A DNA stretch of 64,000 nucleotides from Actinomyces haliotis (GTDB lineage: Bacteria; Actinomycetota; Actinomycetes; Actinomycetales; Actinomycetaceae). Numbering within the stretch: the first letter of the stretch is position 1; each line of letters opens with the position of its first letter. The stretch is from positions 16,543-80,542 of the forward strand of contig NZ_JACWNA010000020.1 of NCBI RefSeq assembly GCF_015355765.1, in the 5' to 3' direction. This document shows, piece after piece, positions 52,370 through 63,873 of the stretch. The notes beneath the pieces are model-generated. The model did not search any database. It saw only the letters and a program-made list of their open reading frames with translations, and was not told the DNA's origin. The translations under genes and the position numbers were made by a program.

Positions 52370-53827
52370 GTGAGGAAGCCCCGACGACGACGCCCTGATC
52401 CCGGCGCCCCGCGCACCGACGACGCCGGGCCGGTCCTGCGGGCCCTCGGCGCCAGCGTCTACGCCCCGACCGCCATCTTCGCGATCGGCCAGGGCGCCAT
52501 CCAGCCCGTCCTCGTCCTGGCCGCCATCAAGGTCGGGATGAGCCGCTCCGGTGCCGCCTCCGTCATGGGCCTGCTCGGGCTCGTCGGCGTCGTCTCCGCT
52601 CCCCTGGCCGGGACGGTCGTCGCCCGCGCCGGTGGTCGGCGCTCCATGGTCCTCGGAACCGTCCTCGCGGTGGGCGCGGTGAACGGGATCGTCGCCGCCA
52701 TGTCCGTCCCCTCCGCCGTGGCGGTGGGAGCCTTCGTCGCCGCCGTCGTGCTCCAGGCGGTGGCGGGCAACCTCTGGGCGCTGGCCCGCCAGGGATACGT
52801 CGCCGACGCCGTGCCCGTCTGGGCCCGCGCACGCGCCCTGTCCTTCCTCGGCGGGATGATGCGCCTCGGCGTGCTCGTCGGACCCGCCATCGGCTCGGCG
52901 GTCATCGTCGCCGTCGGTCTGCGCGGCCCCTTCGTCCTTCAGGCCGTCATGGCGCTGGCCGCACTCTGGCTCGTCCTGGCCAAGGCCCTGCCGACGGCGA
53001 GCCTCCACGAGGCCCGCGCGCGCGCCGAGGCCGAGCGCCTCTCCCCGCGCCGCGGCTCGGGCGGCGCGTCCGGCGTCGGCACGGACGGAGCCGTTCCCGG
53101 CGGTCACGCGGCCGACCCGGCCGGCGCCACGGGCGCCCCGACGACCGCCGCCCCCGCCCCGGCGACGCGCACCACGCCCGAGCGCACCCGCACGGCGGTC
53201 GACTACCGCGCCACCGCCGTCGTCGCCCTGGCCATGACGTGCCTGCAGCTCCTGCGCACCAACCGCAACGTCCTCGTCCCCCTCTGGGGAGCCCACCTGG
53301 GCATGTCGGAGGCCCTCATCTCGGTCACCTTCGCCGCCGGCGCGCTCCTCGACGTGGCCATGTTCCTGCCCTCGGGGCGGTGGATGGACCGCTACGGGCG
53401 CCTCGCCGGGATCGTGCCCTCCCTCCTCGTCATGGGCGCCTCGATCGTCGTCACCGTCGTGTGGACGGCCCCGGTCGGCTTCGTCATCGGCACGTGCCTC
53501 ATGGGCTTCGGCAACGGCTTCGGCTCCGGCATCGTCATGACGATGGGATCGGACCTCGCACCCGTCCCCGGACGCGAGCGCTTCCTCGGGTGGTGGCAGG
53601 GCATCGGGAACGTCGGCGCCGCCGCCGGCCCCTTCATCGTCTCCGCCCTCACCGCCACGGTCGGCCTCACCGCGGGCATGTGGGCCACAGCCGGGCTCGG
53701 GCTCGTCGCCGGGACATGGGCCTGGATCGCCATGCCGCGGGCCTACGCCCACGCCGGGATCGACATGCGCGGGCGGCCCTTGCCGTGGCCGGGCCAGCGC
53801 CGTGCCCGACGCCTCACCGCGGACTGA
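52370..53827 (+). CDS. MFS transporter, unknown substrate
   Basis: A 485-residue transporter with two blocks of six helices joined by a long Ala/Gly/Pro-rich central loop (residues ~215-285). The 2-3 loop reads GTVVARAGGRRSMVLGTVLA, and the 8-9 loop FLPSGRWMDRYGRLAGIVPS. It resembles drug/metabolite efflux MFS proteins rather than sugar porters. It starts with GTG 43 bases after the sugar porter, so may be cotranscribed. Substrate unknown. Confidence 0.85.
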   Translation: MRKPRRRRPDPGAPRTDDAGPVLRALGASVYAPTAIFAIGQGAIQPVLVLAAIKVGMSRSGAASVMGLLGLVGVVSAPLAGTVVARAGGRRSMVLGTVLAVGAVNGIVAAMSVPSAVAVGAFVAAVVLQAVAGNLWALARQGYVADAVPVWARARALSFLGGMMRLGVLVGPAIGSAVIVAVGLRGPFVLQAVMALAALWLVLAKALPTASLHEARARAEAERLSPRRGSGGASGVGTDGAVPGGHAADPAGATGAPTTAAPAPATRTTPERTRTAVDYRATAVVALAMTCLQLLRTNRNVLVPLWGAHLGMSEALISVTFAAGALLDVAMFLPSGRWMDRYGRLAGIVPSLLVMGASIVVTVVWTAPVGFVIGTCLMGFGNGFGSGIVMTMGSDLAPVPGRERFLGWWQGIGNVGAAAGPFIVSALTATVGLTAGMWATAGLGLVAGTWAWIAMPRAYAHAGIDMRGRPLPWPGQRRARRLTAD

Positions 53828-53861
53828 CAGGAGCCTCCGCCGCCGACGATAAGGTCAGGGC

Positions 53862-55442
<1,581 letters not shown>

Positions 55443-55485
55443 CCCGCGACGTGTCCGCAGCGTCGCCACCGCGGCGCGCACAGTG

Positions 55486-55518
55486 AGAGGGGCCCGGCCG
55501 CAGTGGTCGGGCCCCTCT
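55486..55518 (+). terminator. Bidirectional terminator between hsp70-like gene and aldo/keto reductase
   Basis: An 11-bp perfect stem AGAGGGGCCCG / CGGGCCCCTCT with an 11-base loop between two convergent genes. Confidence 0.78.
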
Positions 55519-55535
55519 GGCTGTCCGGCAGGCGC

Positions 55536-56492
55536 TCAGTCCTGCACGGCGGCGGCCTCGTCGGAGGCCGCGGCGAGTTGCTCGGTCTCCTCGGGGCTGA
55601 GCTCGAGGCTGAGGGCCGCGAGGATGGGGCTCAGCTGCTCGACGTTCCGGGCGGAGGCGAGTGGGGCGACGACGCCCGGGCGGTCCCGCAGCCACGCGAG
55701 CGCCACGGCGGCGGGCTGGACGTCGTGCGCCTGAGCGACCTCGCGCAGCACCTCGACGGCGGCGAAGCACGGCGCGTTGAGGTACGCGCTCACCATCCCC
55801 GCGCGCTCGGAGGTCACGGCCTCCCCCTCGTGGTACTTCCCGGTGAGGAAGCCGGCGGCGAGGGAGAAGTACGGGACAAGGCCCATTCCGGCGCGCTCGG
55901 CGACCTCGCCGCGGTTGCCCGGGCCCTCGACGTCACCGCGGTGGAGGAGGTTGTAGTGCGGCTGGAGCGCGACGGGCGGCTCGTAGCCGTGGGAGTCCGC
56001 GATCTCGAGCCACTCGGCGAGGCGCTCCGGGGTGTAGTTGGAGACGGCGACGTAGCGGGTGAGTCCCTCCGAGCGAAGCTCCTCGAAGGCCGCGACGGTC
56101 TCTTCCAGCGGAGTCTCCGGGTCGTCGAAGTGGGCGTAGTAGAGGTCTACGTGGTCCGTGTGGAGCCGCTGGAGCGACTCGCGCAGGGCCGTGCGCACGT
56201 TGTCGGGGGCGAGTCCCTTGCGGTCGGGCTTCGTGGCGACCTTGGTGGCGATGACGACGTCCTCGCGCCGACCGCGGGCGTCGAGCCACGAGCCGATGAC
56301 GGACTCGGACTCACCGCCGACGTGCCCGTCCGCCCAGGCGGAGTAGCCGTCCGCCGTGTCGACGAAGTTGCCGCCGCCGGCGAGGTAGGCGTCGAGGACC
56401 TCGTGCGAGGTGCCCTCGTCAGAGGTCCAGCCGAAGGTGTTGCCGCCGAGGCCGATCCGGCTGACGTCGAGGTCCGAGCTGCCGAGCTTCAT
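55536..56492 (-). CDS. Aldo/keto reductase
   Basis: A 318-residue NADPH-dependent (alpha/beta)8 barrel. The catalytic tetrad is Asp45, Tyr50 (NFVDTADGYS), Lys in VVIATKVATK and His in DLYYAHFDD. VALQPHYNLLHR is the usual substrate/cofactor loop, and the end with PLASARNVEQL fits the YajO/AKR11-13-like branch. The ATG at 56492 is the AKR-typical MKLGSSDLDVSRIGLG; upstream codons overlap a terminator. It probably reduces carbonyl compounds; substrate unknown. Confidence 0.9.
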   Translation of the reverse strand: MKLGSSDLDVSRIGLGGNTFGWTSDEGTSHEVLDAYLAGGGNFVDTADGYSAWADGHVGGESESVIGSWLDARGRREDVVIATKVATKPDRKGLAPDNVRTALRESLQRLHTDHVDLYYAHFDDPETPLEETVAAFEELRSEGLTRYVAVSNYTPERLAEWLEIADSHGYEPPVALQPHYNLLHRGDVEGPGNRGEVAERAGMGLVPYFSLAAGFLTGKYHEGEAVTSERAGMVSAYLNAPCFAAVEVLREVAQAHDVQPAAVALAWLRDRPGVVAPLASARNVEQLSPILAALSLELSPEETEQLAAASDEAAAVQD

Positions 56493-56535
56493 GGTGCGCC
56501 TTTCGTCGAGGTGGCAGGTCCTCCGACCATAGGAC

Positions 56536-56568
56536 GAGGCCGGGCGCCCGTGAAGGGCGTCCGGCCTC
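56536..56568 (-). terminator. Terminator of the garA-merR cluster
   Basis: A 14-bp stem (one G-U pair) GAGGCCGGGCGCCC / GGGCGTCCGGCCTC, loop 5 bases, 25 bases after the second MerR gene on the minus strand. Confidence 0.75.
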
Positions 56569-56592
56569 AATGTCGCTGCGGGGGTGTTGGGC

Positions 56593-57162
<570 letters not shown>

Positions 57163-57409
57163 TGGTGGCTCCTGTCGGTTCGGGGACGTGCGCTGGGACG
57201 CACGGTCGGGCCGGTCCTCCCGGCCGGGCACCACGATAGGTGGCGTTCGGGCGGTCCTCAATGAAGGGCGCGCCGGGGCGGGGCGTGGTGAAGGTCCCGG
57301 GGGGCGTGGTGCAGGTTCGGCCGGGCTGGCCGGGCGGCCGGAAACGGCGCGGTTCCGGGCGTGCCATCCTTCTCAGGACGGAATTGCCTTGTGAGGCACC
57401 GCACAACTT

Positions 57410-57427
57410 GAGTCACATGAGTCACAT
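57410..57427. promoter_or_regulatory. Tandem 9-bp repeat upstream of the MerR gene
   Basis: GAGTCACAT occurs twice in tandem. It lies in the 284-base gap 57163-57446 between the DUF151 gene and the MerR gene, both on the minus strand. It is in a lower-GC patch and could be a regulator site; nothing else in the gap could be assigned. Confidence 0.4.
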
Positions 57428-57446
57428 GCGTCCCGCGTGTCGCATC

Positions 57447-57953
57447 TCAGTCGATCCTCGCACCGTCGTCGAGGGCCGCGAGCTCCTGCCGCCACGCGGC
57501 GACGTGCGCCTCCGAGCCTTCCGACGCGAGGTCGAGGCGGTGGGCATCGAGCAGCCGCTCGGTCGCCACGAGGCCGAGCCTGCTGCGCTGGGAGAGCACG
57601 AGGGCCTCGCCCGTGGAGCACGCGACCACCGTCTCCGGTGCTCGGTGAGCAGAAGCGTCGGCGGCGGCGCTCGGCGGCGCGGGACGCACCAGCCGGATCC
57701 GTGCGGTGAGCCTGGCGTCGGCGTCGACGTCCACCACGACGTCTGCGGGGGCAGCGTCCAGGACGCGGCACGTCCGGGTGAGCAGGTCGATCCACGTCGG
57801 CGCGGCCACCTCGTCGCCGCTCGCGAGGACGAGACCGTCGCGAGCCGTGACGGGGACGGCGACCATCGCCGGGCCGCCGTCCTCGACGAGGATGGCCACG
57901 AGCCCGGTGCTGGAGTCAGTGGCGCGAACGCCCACGAGAGTCATCGGCCGCAC
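57447..57953 (-). CDS. Divergent bifunctional-nuclease (DUF151) family protein
   Basis: A 168-residue protein in the position of Rv1829, between two MerR genes. The start TLVGVRATDSSTGLVAILVED and the LTRTCRVLDAAPADVVVDVD stretch can be aligned with DUF151, but the usual RPLTHDL and SDAIALAL-type motifs are changed, the latter to STGEALVLSQRSRLGLV. It may have lost nuclease activity. Assignment therefore rests mainly on gene order. Two near starts (57953, 57944). Confidence 0.65.
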   Translation of the reverse strand: MRPMTLVGVRATDSSTGLVAILVEDGGPAMVAVPVTARDGLVLASGDEVAAPTWIDLLTRTCRVLDAAPADVVVDVDADARLTARIRLVRPAPPSAAADASAHRAPETVVACSTGEALVLSQRSRLGLVATERLLDAHRLDLASEGSEAHVAAWRQELAALDDGARID

Positions 57954-58083
57954 GCCGCCAGCCTACGGATCCCGGCGCGGTGTGTCATCGGAATGAGCGG
58001 CCTGGCTCGCCCCTTGCACGGAGCGTCCACGTCGTCCGTCGGGCCAGGGTCCTCGGAGGGACGAGCCGCGGGCCTCGCAGTGC

Positions 58084-58812
58084 TCAGGACAGGGAGTCGA
58101 CGGCGCGGTGGAGAAGCGCGGTGTGGAGCTCGCTCATGAGACCGGCCAGCTCACTGGCGGCCTCCTCCCCCGCGGAGGCGGACCGACTCCGCTTGTGCTG
58201 GACGGCCTGGTCGATGACGTCGGCCTGACGCTCGGCGGAGGAGCGGACCGTGCGCAGGTTGCGCAGCGGGACACCCATCCGGTTGGCCTTGAGAGCGAGG
58301 ACGACGGTGCGCAGCGCACGGACGTCGAAGCGCCCGCGGTGGTCAGGGGTGACGAGGCCCAGGCCGACCAGCTCCGCGACCTCGTCCTCCGTCGCGCCCG
58401 AGGCGGCGACGAGGGACTCGAGATCCATGGGGCCCGAGACGACGCGGCCGTGCGAGGCGACGACGCGCGGGGCGACCGGGACGGGGGCCGAGGCCTCCTC
58501 GTCCATCTCCGCGAGACGCTCTCGGATGACGGAGAGGGGCAGGTACTCGTCGCGCTGCGCCGTGAGGGCGAAGCGCAGCCGCTCGAGGTCCGCCTTCGAG
58601 TAGCGGCGGTAGCCGTTGCCGAGGCGGTGCGGGCTGATGAGGTCCTCGGTCTCGAGGAAGCGCACCTTGGAGATGGACAGGGCCGGGAACTCGTCCTTGA
58701 GGGCCGCGACGACGTCGCCGATCTTCATGGAGGGCTCGCGGGAGACGCCCCGCGGCCAGGGGCCGGGGGCGTCGGCGGCGTCCTGCTCGGAGCGGGCGTT
58801 CAGTGGACTCAC
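58084..58812 (-). CDS. MerR-family regulator FtsR-like (Rv1828-like)
   Basis: A 242-residue regulator. After a ~28-residue leader: MKIGDVVAALKDEFPALSIS, KVRFLETEDLISPHRLGNGY, RRYSKADLERLRFAL, the N-terminal DNA-binding domain of this family. A long C-terminal part includes AELVGLGLVTPDHRGRFDVR, a second HTH-like region. Corynebacterial FtsR controls the cell-division gene ftsZ. The GTG overlaps the stop of the garA-like gene, so the two are coupled. A start at 58728 (MKIGDV) is also possible. Confidence 0.88.
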   Translation of the reverse strand: MSPLNARSEQDAADAPGPWPRGVSREPSMKIGDVVAALKDEFPALSISKVRFLETEDLISPHRLGNGYRRYSKADLERLRFALTAQRDEYLPLSVIRERLAEMDEEASAPVPVAPRVVASHGRVVSGPMDLESLVAASGATEDEVAELVGLGLVTPDHRGRFDVRALRTVVLALKANRMGVPLRNLRTVRSSAERQADVIDQAVQHKRSRSASAGEEAASELAGLMSELHTALLHRAVDSLS

Positions 58813-59267
58813 TGCACTGAGCCCGTCGGAACCACCTTCGCCGGGCCGGGGTGGTAGGTCATGCGGTACTTGCCGATCTGGACCTCGTCACCGGGCCGGA
58901 GGACGGCGGACTCGACGCGCTGGCGGTTGACGTAGGTGCCGTTGAGCGAGCCGGAGTCGCGCACGAGGTAGCCGCCGCCGCGCTGGGCGAGGAAGACCGC
59001 GTGCTTGCGCGAGACGGTGACGTCGTCGAGGAAGATGTCGGCGCGCGGGTGGCGGCCCACGGTCGTCTCCTCGGAGTCGAGGAGGAAGCGGGCGCCCGTC
59101 GTCGGGCCGTGACCGACGACGAGCAGCGCGGTACCGGGCGGGAGAGCTGCAATGGCCGCACGGTCCTGCTGCGAGAGGCCGACGAGCGGCGCGTCGGAGT
59201 CGCTCGTGACGTCGATGGCCCCGAAGGTCTGGGTCGATGTGGGGTCGGGCTCGATCGGAGTCGACAT
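58809..59267 (-). CDS. garA: FHA-domain protein, GarA/OdhI-like
   Basis: A 152-residue protein with a C-terminal FHA domain: TTVGRHPRADIFLDDVTVSR (phospho-threonine pocket Arg/Ser), KHAVFL, YLVRDSGSLNGTYVNRQRVE. GarA/OdhI bind 2-oxoglutarate dehydrogenase and glutamate dehydrogenase when not phosphorylated. The N-terminal phospho-site in mycobacteria is ETTSVF; here the nearest resembling segment is TSTQTFGAIDV, so control by serine/threonine kinases may differ. ATG at 59267 (MSTPIEPD). It is the first gene of the garA-ftsR unit. Confidence 0.88.
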   Translation of the reverse strand: MSTPIEPDPTSTQTFGAIDVTSDSDAPLVGLSQQDRAAIAALPPGTALLVVGHGPTTGARFLLDSEETTVGRHPRADIFLDDVTVSRKHAVFLAQRGGGYLVRDSGSLNGTYVNRQRVESAVLRPGDEVQIGKYRMTYHPGPAKVVPTGSVQ

Positions 59268-59349
59268 CTGGTCCCCTCGGGTCGGGCGGTGCCCGGCGCA
59301 CCGCGTTGTGCTCACCATACCGTTGCGGGCGTCGGCGCCACCATCGCGG

Positions 59350-59390
59350 CCGGTGGGCGGCGCGTCAGATCGGGACGCGCCGCCCACCGG
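59350..59390 (-). terminator. Terminator after pepN
   Basis: A perfect 17-bp stem CCGGTGGGCGGCGCGTC / GACGCGCCGCCCACCGG with a 7-base loop, directly after pepN on the minus strand and before garA. Confidence 0.85.
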
Positions 59391-59406
59391 GCGCTGGGGT
59401 CCGGTC

Positions 59407-62076
59407 TCAGCCGCGGGCCCGCAGGGCGCGGGCGAGGTCGTCACGGCCCTTGAGGACGAGGCGGCGCAGCGCTGCCGGGGCGCCGTCGTGCGTCTCGAGC
59501 CAGCCGTCGACGGCCGTGAGGTCGGTCTCGTCTCCGACGGTGGGGAAGAGCCCGAGGACGATCCAGGTGGCGACCTCCTGGCCGCGGCTCGACCACAGCT
59601 CCTCGAGCGCGCCGAGGTAGCGGCCGGTGAGCGGTGCGGTGAGCTCCTGGTGCGCGGCGACGGCGTAGCCGTCGATGACGGCGTCGATCTGGTCGTTCGA
59701 GAGCCCGTCCTCGGTGAGGAGACGGGTGAGGAGCTTCTCCTTCGTGGCGGCCGTGGGCTCGGAGGAGGCTGCCTGGAGAAAGCGGGTCCGGCCGGAGGCG
59801 CTCGGGTCGAGGGCGAGCTGCTCCGCCAGCTCCCCCTCGCGTAGCTCGCCGAGGCGTGCCAGCGAGATGAGGACGCGCCAGCGGATGTCATCGTCGAGCT
59901 CGAGCCCCTGGAGGACTCCGTCGAGGACGGAGCGCAGGCGGCTCACGACCAGCGCCCGCTGCTCGAAGGCCAGCAGGCCGGCCTGCCCGGCGGCGGCCAC
60001 CCAGGCGCGGGCGCGGACGAGCTGTGCGTCGGAGCCGCCCTTGGCGGTGAGGAGCCGTGTCCAGCCGTTGACCCCGGCCTCGTCGCCGTCGGCGCCGAGG
60101 AGCGGGACGAGTCGGGCGGGCCGGTCCTCGGGGCTCGCGTAGCCGAGGGCGCAGAGCTGGGCCTGCCCCAGCAGGGTCGTGAGCGTCGCGGGGTCAGTGG
60201 CGTCGTCGGCCTGCGCGATGACGGTCTCGATGAAGGCGGCCGGGCTGAGGAGGCCGTCGCGGACGAGATTGAAGAGCGTCGACCACCACAGGGCCCTCGC
60301 CATCGGGTCGCTCAGGCGGGACAGCGCCTGCCGCGCGGTCGCCAGGGAGGCGGCGTCCGGACGGATGACGGCGTAGGTGAGGTCCTCGTCGTTGAGGGTG
60401 ACGAGGTCCGGTGCGGGCAGCCCGACGGCCTCGGCGACGTCCACGCTGGTCGCCTCCAGGGTGACGGGGAGGCGGTGGGTCCGGCTGAGGGCACCGTCCT
60501 CGTCGAAGGAGTAGAGGCCGACGACGAGCGTGTGGGGCCGGAGCACCGGCTCACCGGTGGCGAGGTCCACGCCGGACTGAGAGACGGTGAGGCGCGCGAT
60601 GGTGCGTCCGTCGGTCTCGAGCCCGTCGCTCAGGACCGAGGGGCCGGCGGTGCGCAGCCAGGCGTCCGCCCAGGCGTCCATGTCGCGGCCGGAGGCCTCT
60701 GAGAGCGTCCCGAGGAACTCGGCGAGGTCGCCGTTGGCGAAGGCGTGTCCGCGGAACCAGTCGCGGGCGGCGGCGAGGAAGGTCTCCTGGCCCAGGTGCG
60801 CGACGAGCTGCTTGAGGACGGCGGCGCCCTTCGCGTAGGTGATGCCGTCGAAGGCCTGACGAGCGGCCTCGACGTCGTCGACGGTGGCGACGATCGGGTG
60901 GGTGGTCGCGGGCCGGGAGTCCTCGAGGTACGCCCAGGCCTTCCGGGACGAGGCGAAGGAGACCCAGGCCTCGGTGTACTCCGTGGCGGTGGCCTCGGCC
61001 CACGTGCCCTGGTTCTCGGCGAAGGACTCCTTGAGCCAGGTGTCCTCCCACCAGCGTGGGGTGACGAGGTCCCCGAACCACATGTGGCACATCTCGTGAA
61101 GGATCGTGTTGGCGCGGCCGGCCCGCTGGGCGCGTGTGACGGGCCCCTGGTAGAGATAGGCGTCCTCGTTGAAGGTGACGCAGCCGGGGTTCTCCATGGC
61201 GCCGAGGTTGTACTCGGGGACCAGCACGGAGTCGTAGGAGCCCCACGGGTACGGGAACTGGTAGGCCTCGTCGTAGAGGTCGAGGCCCTTGAGCGTGGTC
61301 TCGAGGAGGACGTCGCCGTCAAGGTGCTGGGCAAGGGACCGGCGGCAGGACCAGGACACGGGAACGGGGGCGTCATCGGGGCGGATGCCGGACCGCCACT
61401 CGGCGCTCACGCGGTGCCACTCCCCCGCGGAGACCGCGGTGAGGTAGCTCGGGAGCGGGAGCGTCGGCGCGAAGCGCGTGACGGCCGCACCCTCAAGCTC
61501 GTCGGAGGCCTCGGCGGACTCGACGACGCCGTTCGACAGGAGGGTCCAGCCCTCCGGGTGGACGACGGTGAGGAGGAAGGGTGCCTTGAGATCGGGCTGG
61601 TCCGCGCAGGGCCAGGCGCGGCGGGCGTCGGAGGGCTCGAAGTGCGTGTAGAGGTAGGTGCGCCCGTCCACGGGGTCGTGGAAGCGGTGGAGCCCCTGCC
61701 CGGAGTTGGAGAAGCGTCCGACGGCGTCGACGGCGACGGCGTGCGGGCCGGCAGCCAGCTCCGGCAGGGCGACGCGGGCGCCGTCCCAGACGACCTCGAC
61801 GGGCTCGCCGTCAACCGTGAGCGCGCGGACCTGCTCGCCGAGGAAGTCGATCCAGAGTCCGACGGCGGAGCCGTCACCGCGCACGGTGAGGGTGAGCTCG
61901 CTGCGGACGTTGAAGCCCGTGGCGGGCTCTGCGTGGGCCGGGACCGGCGCGCTCGTGAGGTCGAGGGTGACGGCCAGGCTCTGGAGGTCGATGGTCTCGG
62001 AGCGCCAGGCGGCCTCCTCGCGTCCGAGGTTGGTGGGGCTCGTCGGGCGGACGGGTGCGGTGGTCGGTGCGGTCAT
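59407..62076 (-). CDS. pepN: Aminopeptidase N (M1 family)
   Basis: An 889-residue zinc aminopeptidase that removes N-terminal residues from peptides. The exopeptidase motif is GAMEN (292-296), the zinc site HEMCH (327-331) with Glu350 in LKESFAE as third ligand, WFGDLVTPRWWEDTW follows. The C-terminal helical ERAP1-like part is from ~residue 530. Cytoplasmic; no signal peptide. The ATG at 62076 (MTAPTTAPVRP) was chosen; the longer frame starts in an Arg-rich stretch. Cys330 takes the place of the more common Ala/Gly between the zinc histidines, without affecting ligands. Confidence 0.94.
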   Translation of the reverse strand: MTAPTTAPVRPTSPTNLGREEAAWRSETIDLQSLAVTLDLTSAPVPAHAEPATGFNVRSELTLTVRGDGSAVGLWIDFLGEQVRALTVDGEPVEVVWDGARVALPELAAGPHAVAVDAVGRFSNSGQGLHRFHDPVDGRTYLYTHFEPSDARRAWPCADQPDLKAPFLLTVVHPEGWTLLSNGVVESAEASDELEGAAVTRFAPTLPLPSYLTAVSAGEWHRVSAEWRSGIRPDDAPVPVSWSCRRSLAQHLDGDVLLETTLKGLDLYDEAYQFPYPWGSYDSVLVPEYNLGAMENPGCVTFNEDAYLYQGPVTRAQRAGRANTILHEMCHMWFGDLVTPRWWEDTWLKESFAENQGTWAEATATEYTEAWVSFASSRKAWAYLEDSRPATTHPIVATVDDVEAARQAFDGITYAKGAAVLKQLVAHLGQETFLAAARDWFRGHAFANGDLAEFLGTLSEASGRDMDAWADAWLRTAGPSVLSDGLETDGRTIARLTVSQSGVDLATGEPVLRPHTLVVGLYSFDEDGALSRTHRLPVTLEATSVDVAEAVGLPAPDLVTLNDEDLTYAVIRPDAASLATARQALSRLSDPMARALWWSTLFNLVRDGLLSPAAFIETVIAQADDATDPATLTTLLGQAQLCALGYASPEDRPARLVPLLGADGDEAGVNGWTRLLTAKGGSDAQLVRARAWVAAAGQAGLLAFEQRALVVSRLRSVLDGVLQGLELDDDIRWRVLISLARLGELREGELAEQLALDPSASGRTRFLQAASSEPTAATKEKLLTRLLTEDGLSNDQIDAVIDGYAVAAHQELTAPLTGRYLGALEELWSSRGQEVATWIVLGLFPTVGDETDLTAVDGWLETHDGAPAALRRLVLKGRDDLARALRARG

Positions 62077-62168
62077 GGACGGGGTCCTCTCGGCGGTCGG
62101 GGTGCGGGCGCGACGGTGCGCGGTGCGAACGGGGAGACTCCCTCGCCTCCCGGTCTCGGCTTGCGGCC

Positions 62169-62203
62169 GGGCGCCCGGGCGCACTGCGTGCGTCCGGGCG
62201 CCC
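62169..62203 (-). terminator. Terminator after gnd
   Basis: A 16-bp stem (one G-U pair) GGGCGCCCGGGCGCAC / GTGCGTCCGGGCGCCC with a 3-base loop, between gnd and pepN on the minus strand. Confidence 0.78.
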
Positions 62204-62274
62204 GTCGCCCCGTGTGCGGGGCGGTGGTCCTGCGACGGGTCCCGGGGACCCGTCAGGTCAGGGACGGAGCAGGC

Positions 62275-63783
62275 TCAGCTCCACTTCTCCTCGGCGCGGC
62301 CCGCCTCGGACCAGAGCACGTGGTAGACGCCCTCGGGGTCGTCGACACGGTGGTACGTGTGCGAGCCGAAGAAGTCGCGCTGGCCCTGGACGAGGGCGGC
62401 GGGCAGGCGCCCGGCGCGCAGCTGGTCCACGTAGGCCAGCGAGGAGGCGAAGGCCGGGGCGGGCACGCCGGTGAGCGCGGAGGTCGAGACGACCTCGCGC
62501 CACGCCGGCAGGGCGCCCTCGAGGGCCTGGGCGAACAGCGGCGCCGTGAGCAGGGAGGCCAGATCGGCGTCCTCCTCGTAGGCGCGGGTGATGTCGTCGA
62601 GGAAGCGGGCGCGAATGATGCAGCCGCCGCGCCAGATGCGTGCCATGGCGCCGAGGTCGACGTTCCAGCCGTAGAGGTCGGAGGCGGTCTTGATCTCGTC
62701 GAAGCCCTGGGCGTAGGCGGCGATCTTGGAGCCATAGAGCGCTTGGCGGACCGAGTCGATGAAGGCCTGCTTGGCGGCGGCGTCGGACAGGTCGATGGCC
62801 TGCGTCCCGGCGTCGAGGCCGGCCTCGCGCACGGCGGCGCGGGCCGCGGTGGAGGAGGAGGCGGCGCGGGCGAAGGTGGCCTCAGCGATCGCCGGGACGG
62901 CGACGCCGAGCTCGAGGGCCGTCTGCGTGGTCCACACGCCGGTGCCCTTCTGGCCGGCGGCGTCGACGATGACGTCGACGAAGGGCTTGCCGGTGGCCGG
63001 GTCGACGCGGTCGAGGATCTCGGTGGTGATGTCGATGAGGTAGGAGTCGAGCTCGGAGGACTTCCAGGAGCGGAAGACGTCGGCGATCTCCGGGACGGAC
63101 AGGCCGGCGACGTTGCGCAGGAGGTTGTAGGCCTCGCCGATGAGCTGCATGTCGGCGTACTCGATGCCGTTGTGCACCATCTTGACGAAGTGGCCGGCGC
63201 CGTCGGGGCCCACGTGGGTGCAGCAGGGGACGCCGTCGACGTGGGCGGAGATGGACTCGAGCATGGGGCCGAGGCGCTTGTAGGACGCGTCGGTGCCGCC
63301 GGGCATGATCGAGGGGCCGAGGAGGGCACCCTCCTCGCCGCCGGACACGCCCATGCCGACGAAGTGGATGCCGGACTCCTTGAGGGAGGCCTCGCGGCGC
63401 TGGGTGTCCTCGTAGAAGGTGTTTCCGGCGTCGACGATGATGTCGCCCGGCTCGAGGATCTCGCGGAGCTGGTCGATGACCGCCTCGGTGGCGGCGCCCG
63501 CCTGGACCATGATGATGGCGACGCGCGGCGTGCGCAGCGAGGCGACGAAGTCCGCGAGCTCGGTGGCGGGCACGAAGTCGCCCTCGGAGGCGTAGCGCTC
63601 CATGAGGCGGACGGTGCGGGCCTCGGTGCGGTTGTGCACCGCGACGGCGTGACCGTGGCGGGCGAGGTTCCGGGCGAGGTTCGCGCCCATGACGCCGAGC
63701 CCGTAGACGCCGATGTCGGCGGTGGCGGGGGCCGGGACGTAGGGGGCGGACGGCTGGCTCGTCGCGTCGCTGCTTGCGGTCAT
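62275..63783 (-). CDS. gnd: 6-phosphogluconate dehydrogenase, decarboxylating
   Basis: A 502-residue enzyme of the oxidative pentose-phosphate pathway, making ribulose-5-phosphate, CO2 and NADPH. The Rossmann motif is GLGVMGANLARN (28-), substrate loop GVSGGEEGALLGPSIMPGG, catalytic Lys201 and Asn205 in VKMVHNGIEYADMQLIGE, and the C-terminal GGCIIRARFLDDI. The ATG at 63783 follows GGAAAGG. The N-terminal ~20 residues are an added Ser/Pro-rich tail. An IS481-like element ends ~90 bases upstream, so little native promoter DNA remains between. Confidence 0.95.
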   Translation of the reverse strand: MTASSDATSQPSAPYVPAPATADIGVYGLGVMGANLARNLARHGHAVAVHNRTEARTVRLMERYASEGDFVPATELADFVASLRTPRVAIIMVQAGAATEAVIDQLREILEPGDIIVDAGNTFYEDTQRREASLKESGIHFVGMGVSGGEEGALLGPSIMPGGTDASYKRLGPMLESISAHVDGVPCCTHVGPDGAGHFVKMVHNGIEYADMQLIGEAYNLLRNVAGLSVPEIADVFRSWKSSELDSYLIDITTEILDRVDPATGKPFVDVIVDAAGQKGTGVWTTQTALELGVAVPAIAEATFARAASSSTAARAAVREAGLDAGTQAIDLSDAAAKQAFIDSVRQALYGSKIAAYAQGFDEIKTASDLYGWNVDLGAMARIWRGGCIIRARFLDDITRAYEEDADLASLLTAPLFAQALEGALPAWREVVSTSALTGVPAPAFASSLAYVDQLRAGRLPAALVQGQRDFFGSHTYHRVDDPEGVYHVLWSEAGRAEEKWS

Positions 63784-63873
63784 GAAGATGCCTTTCCTGC
63801 CCGCCGTGCGCCGGTGGGCCTCGGGGTGCGCCCTGAGGGCGCCTGCGCGGAGACTATCGCGCACGCGCCTAGA

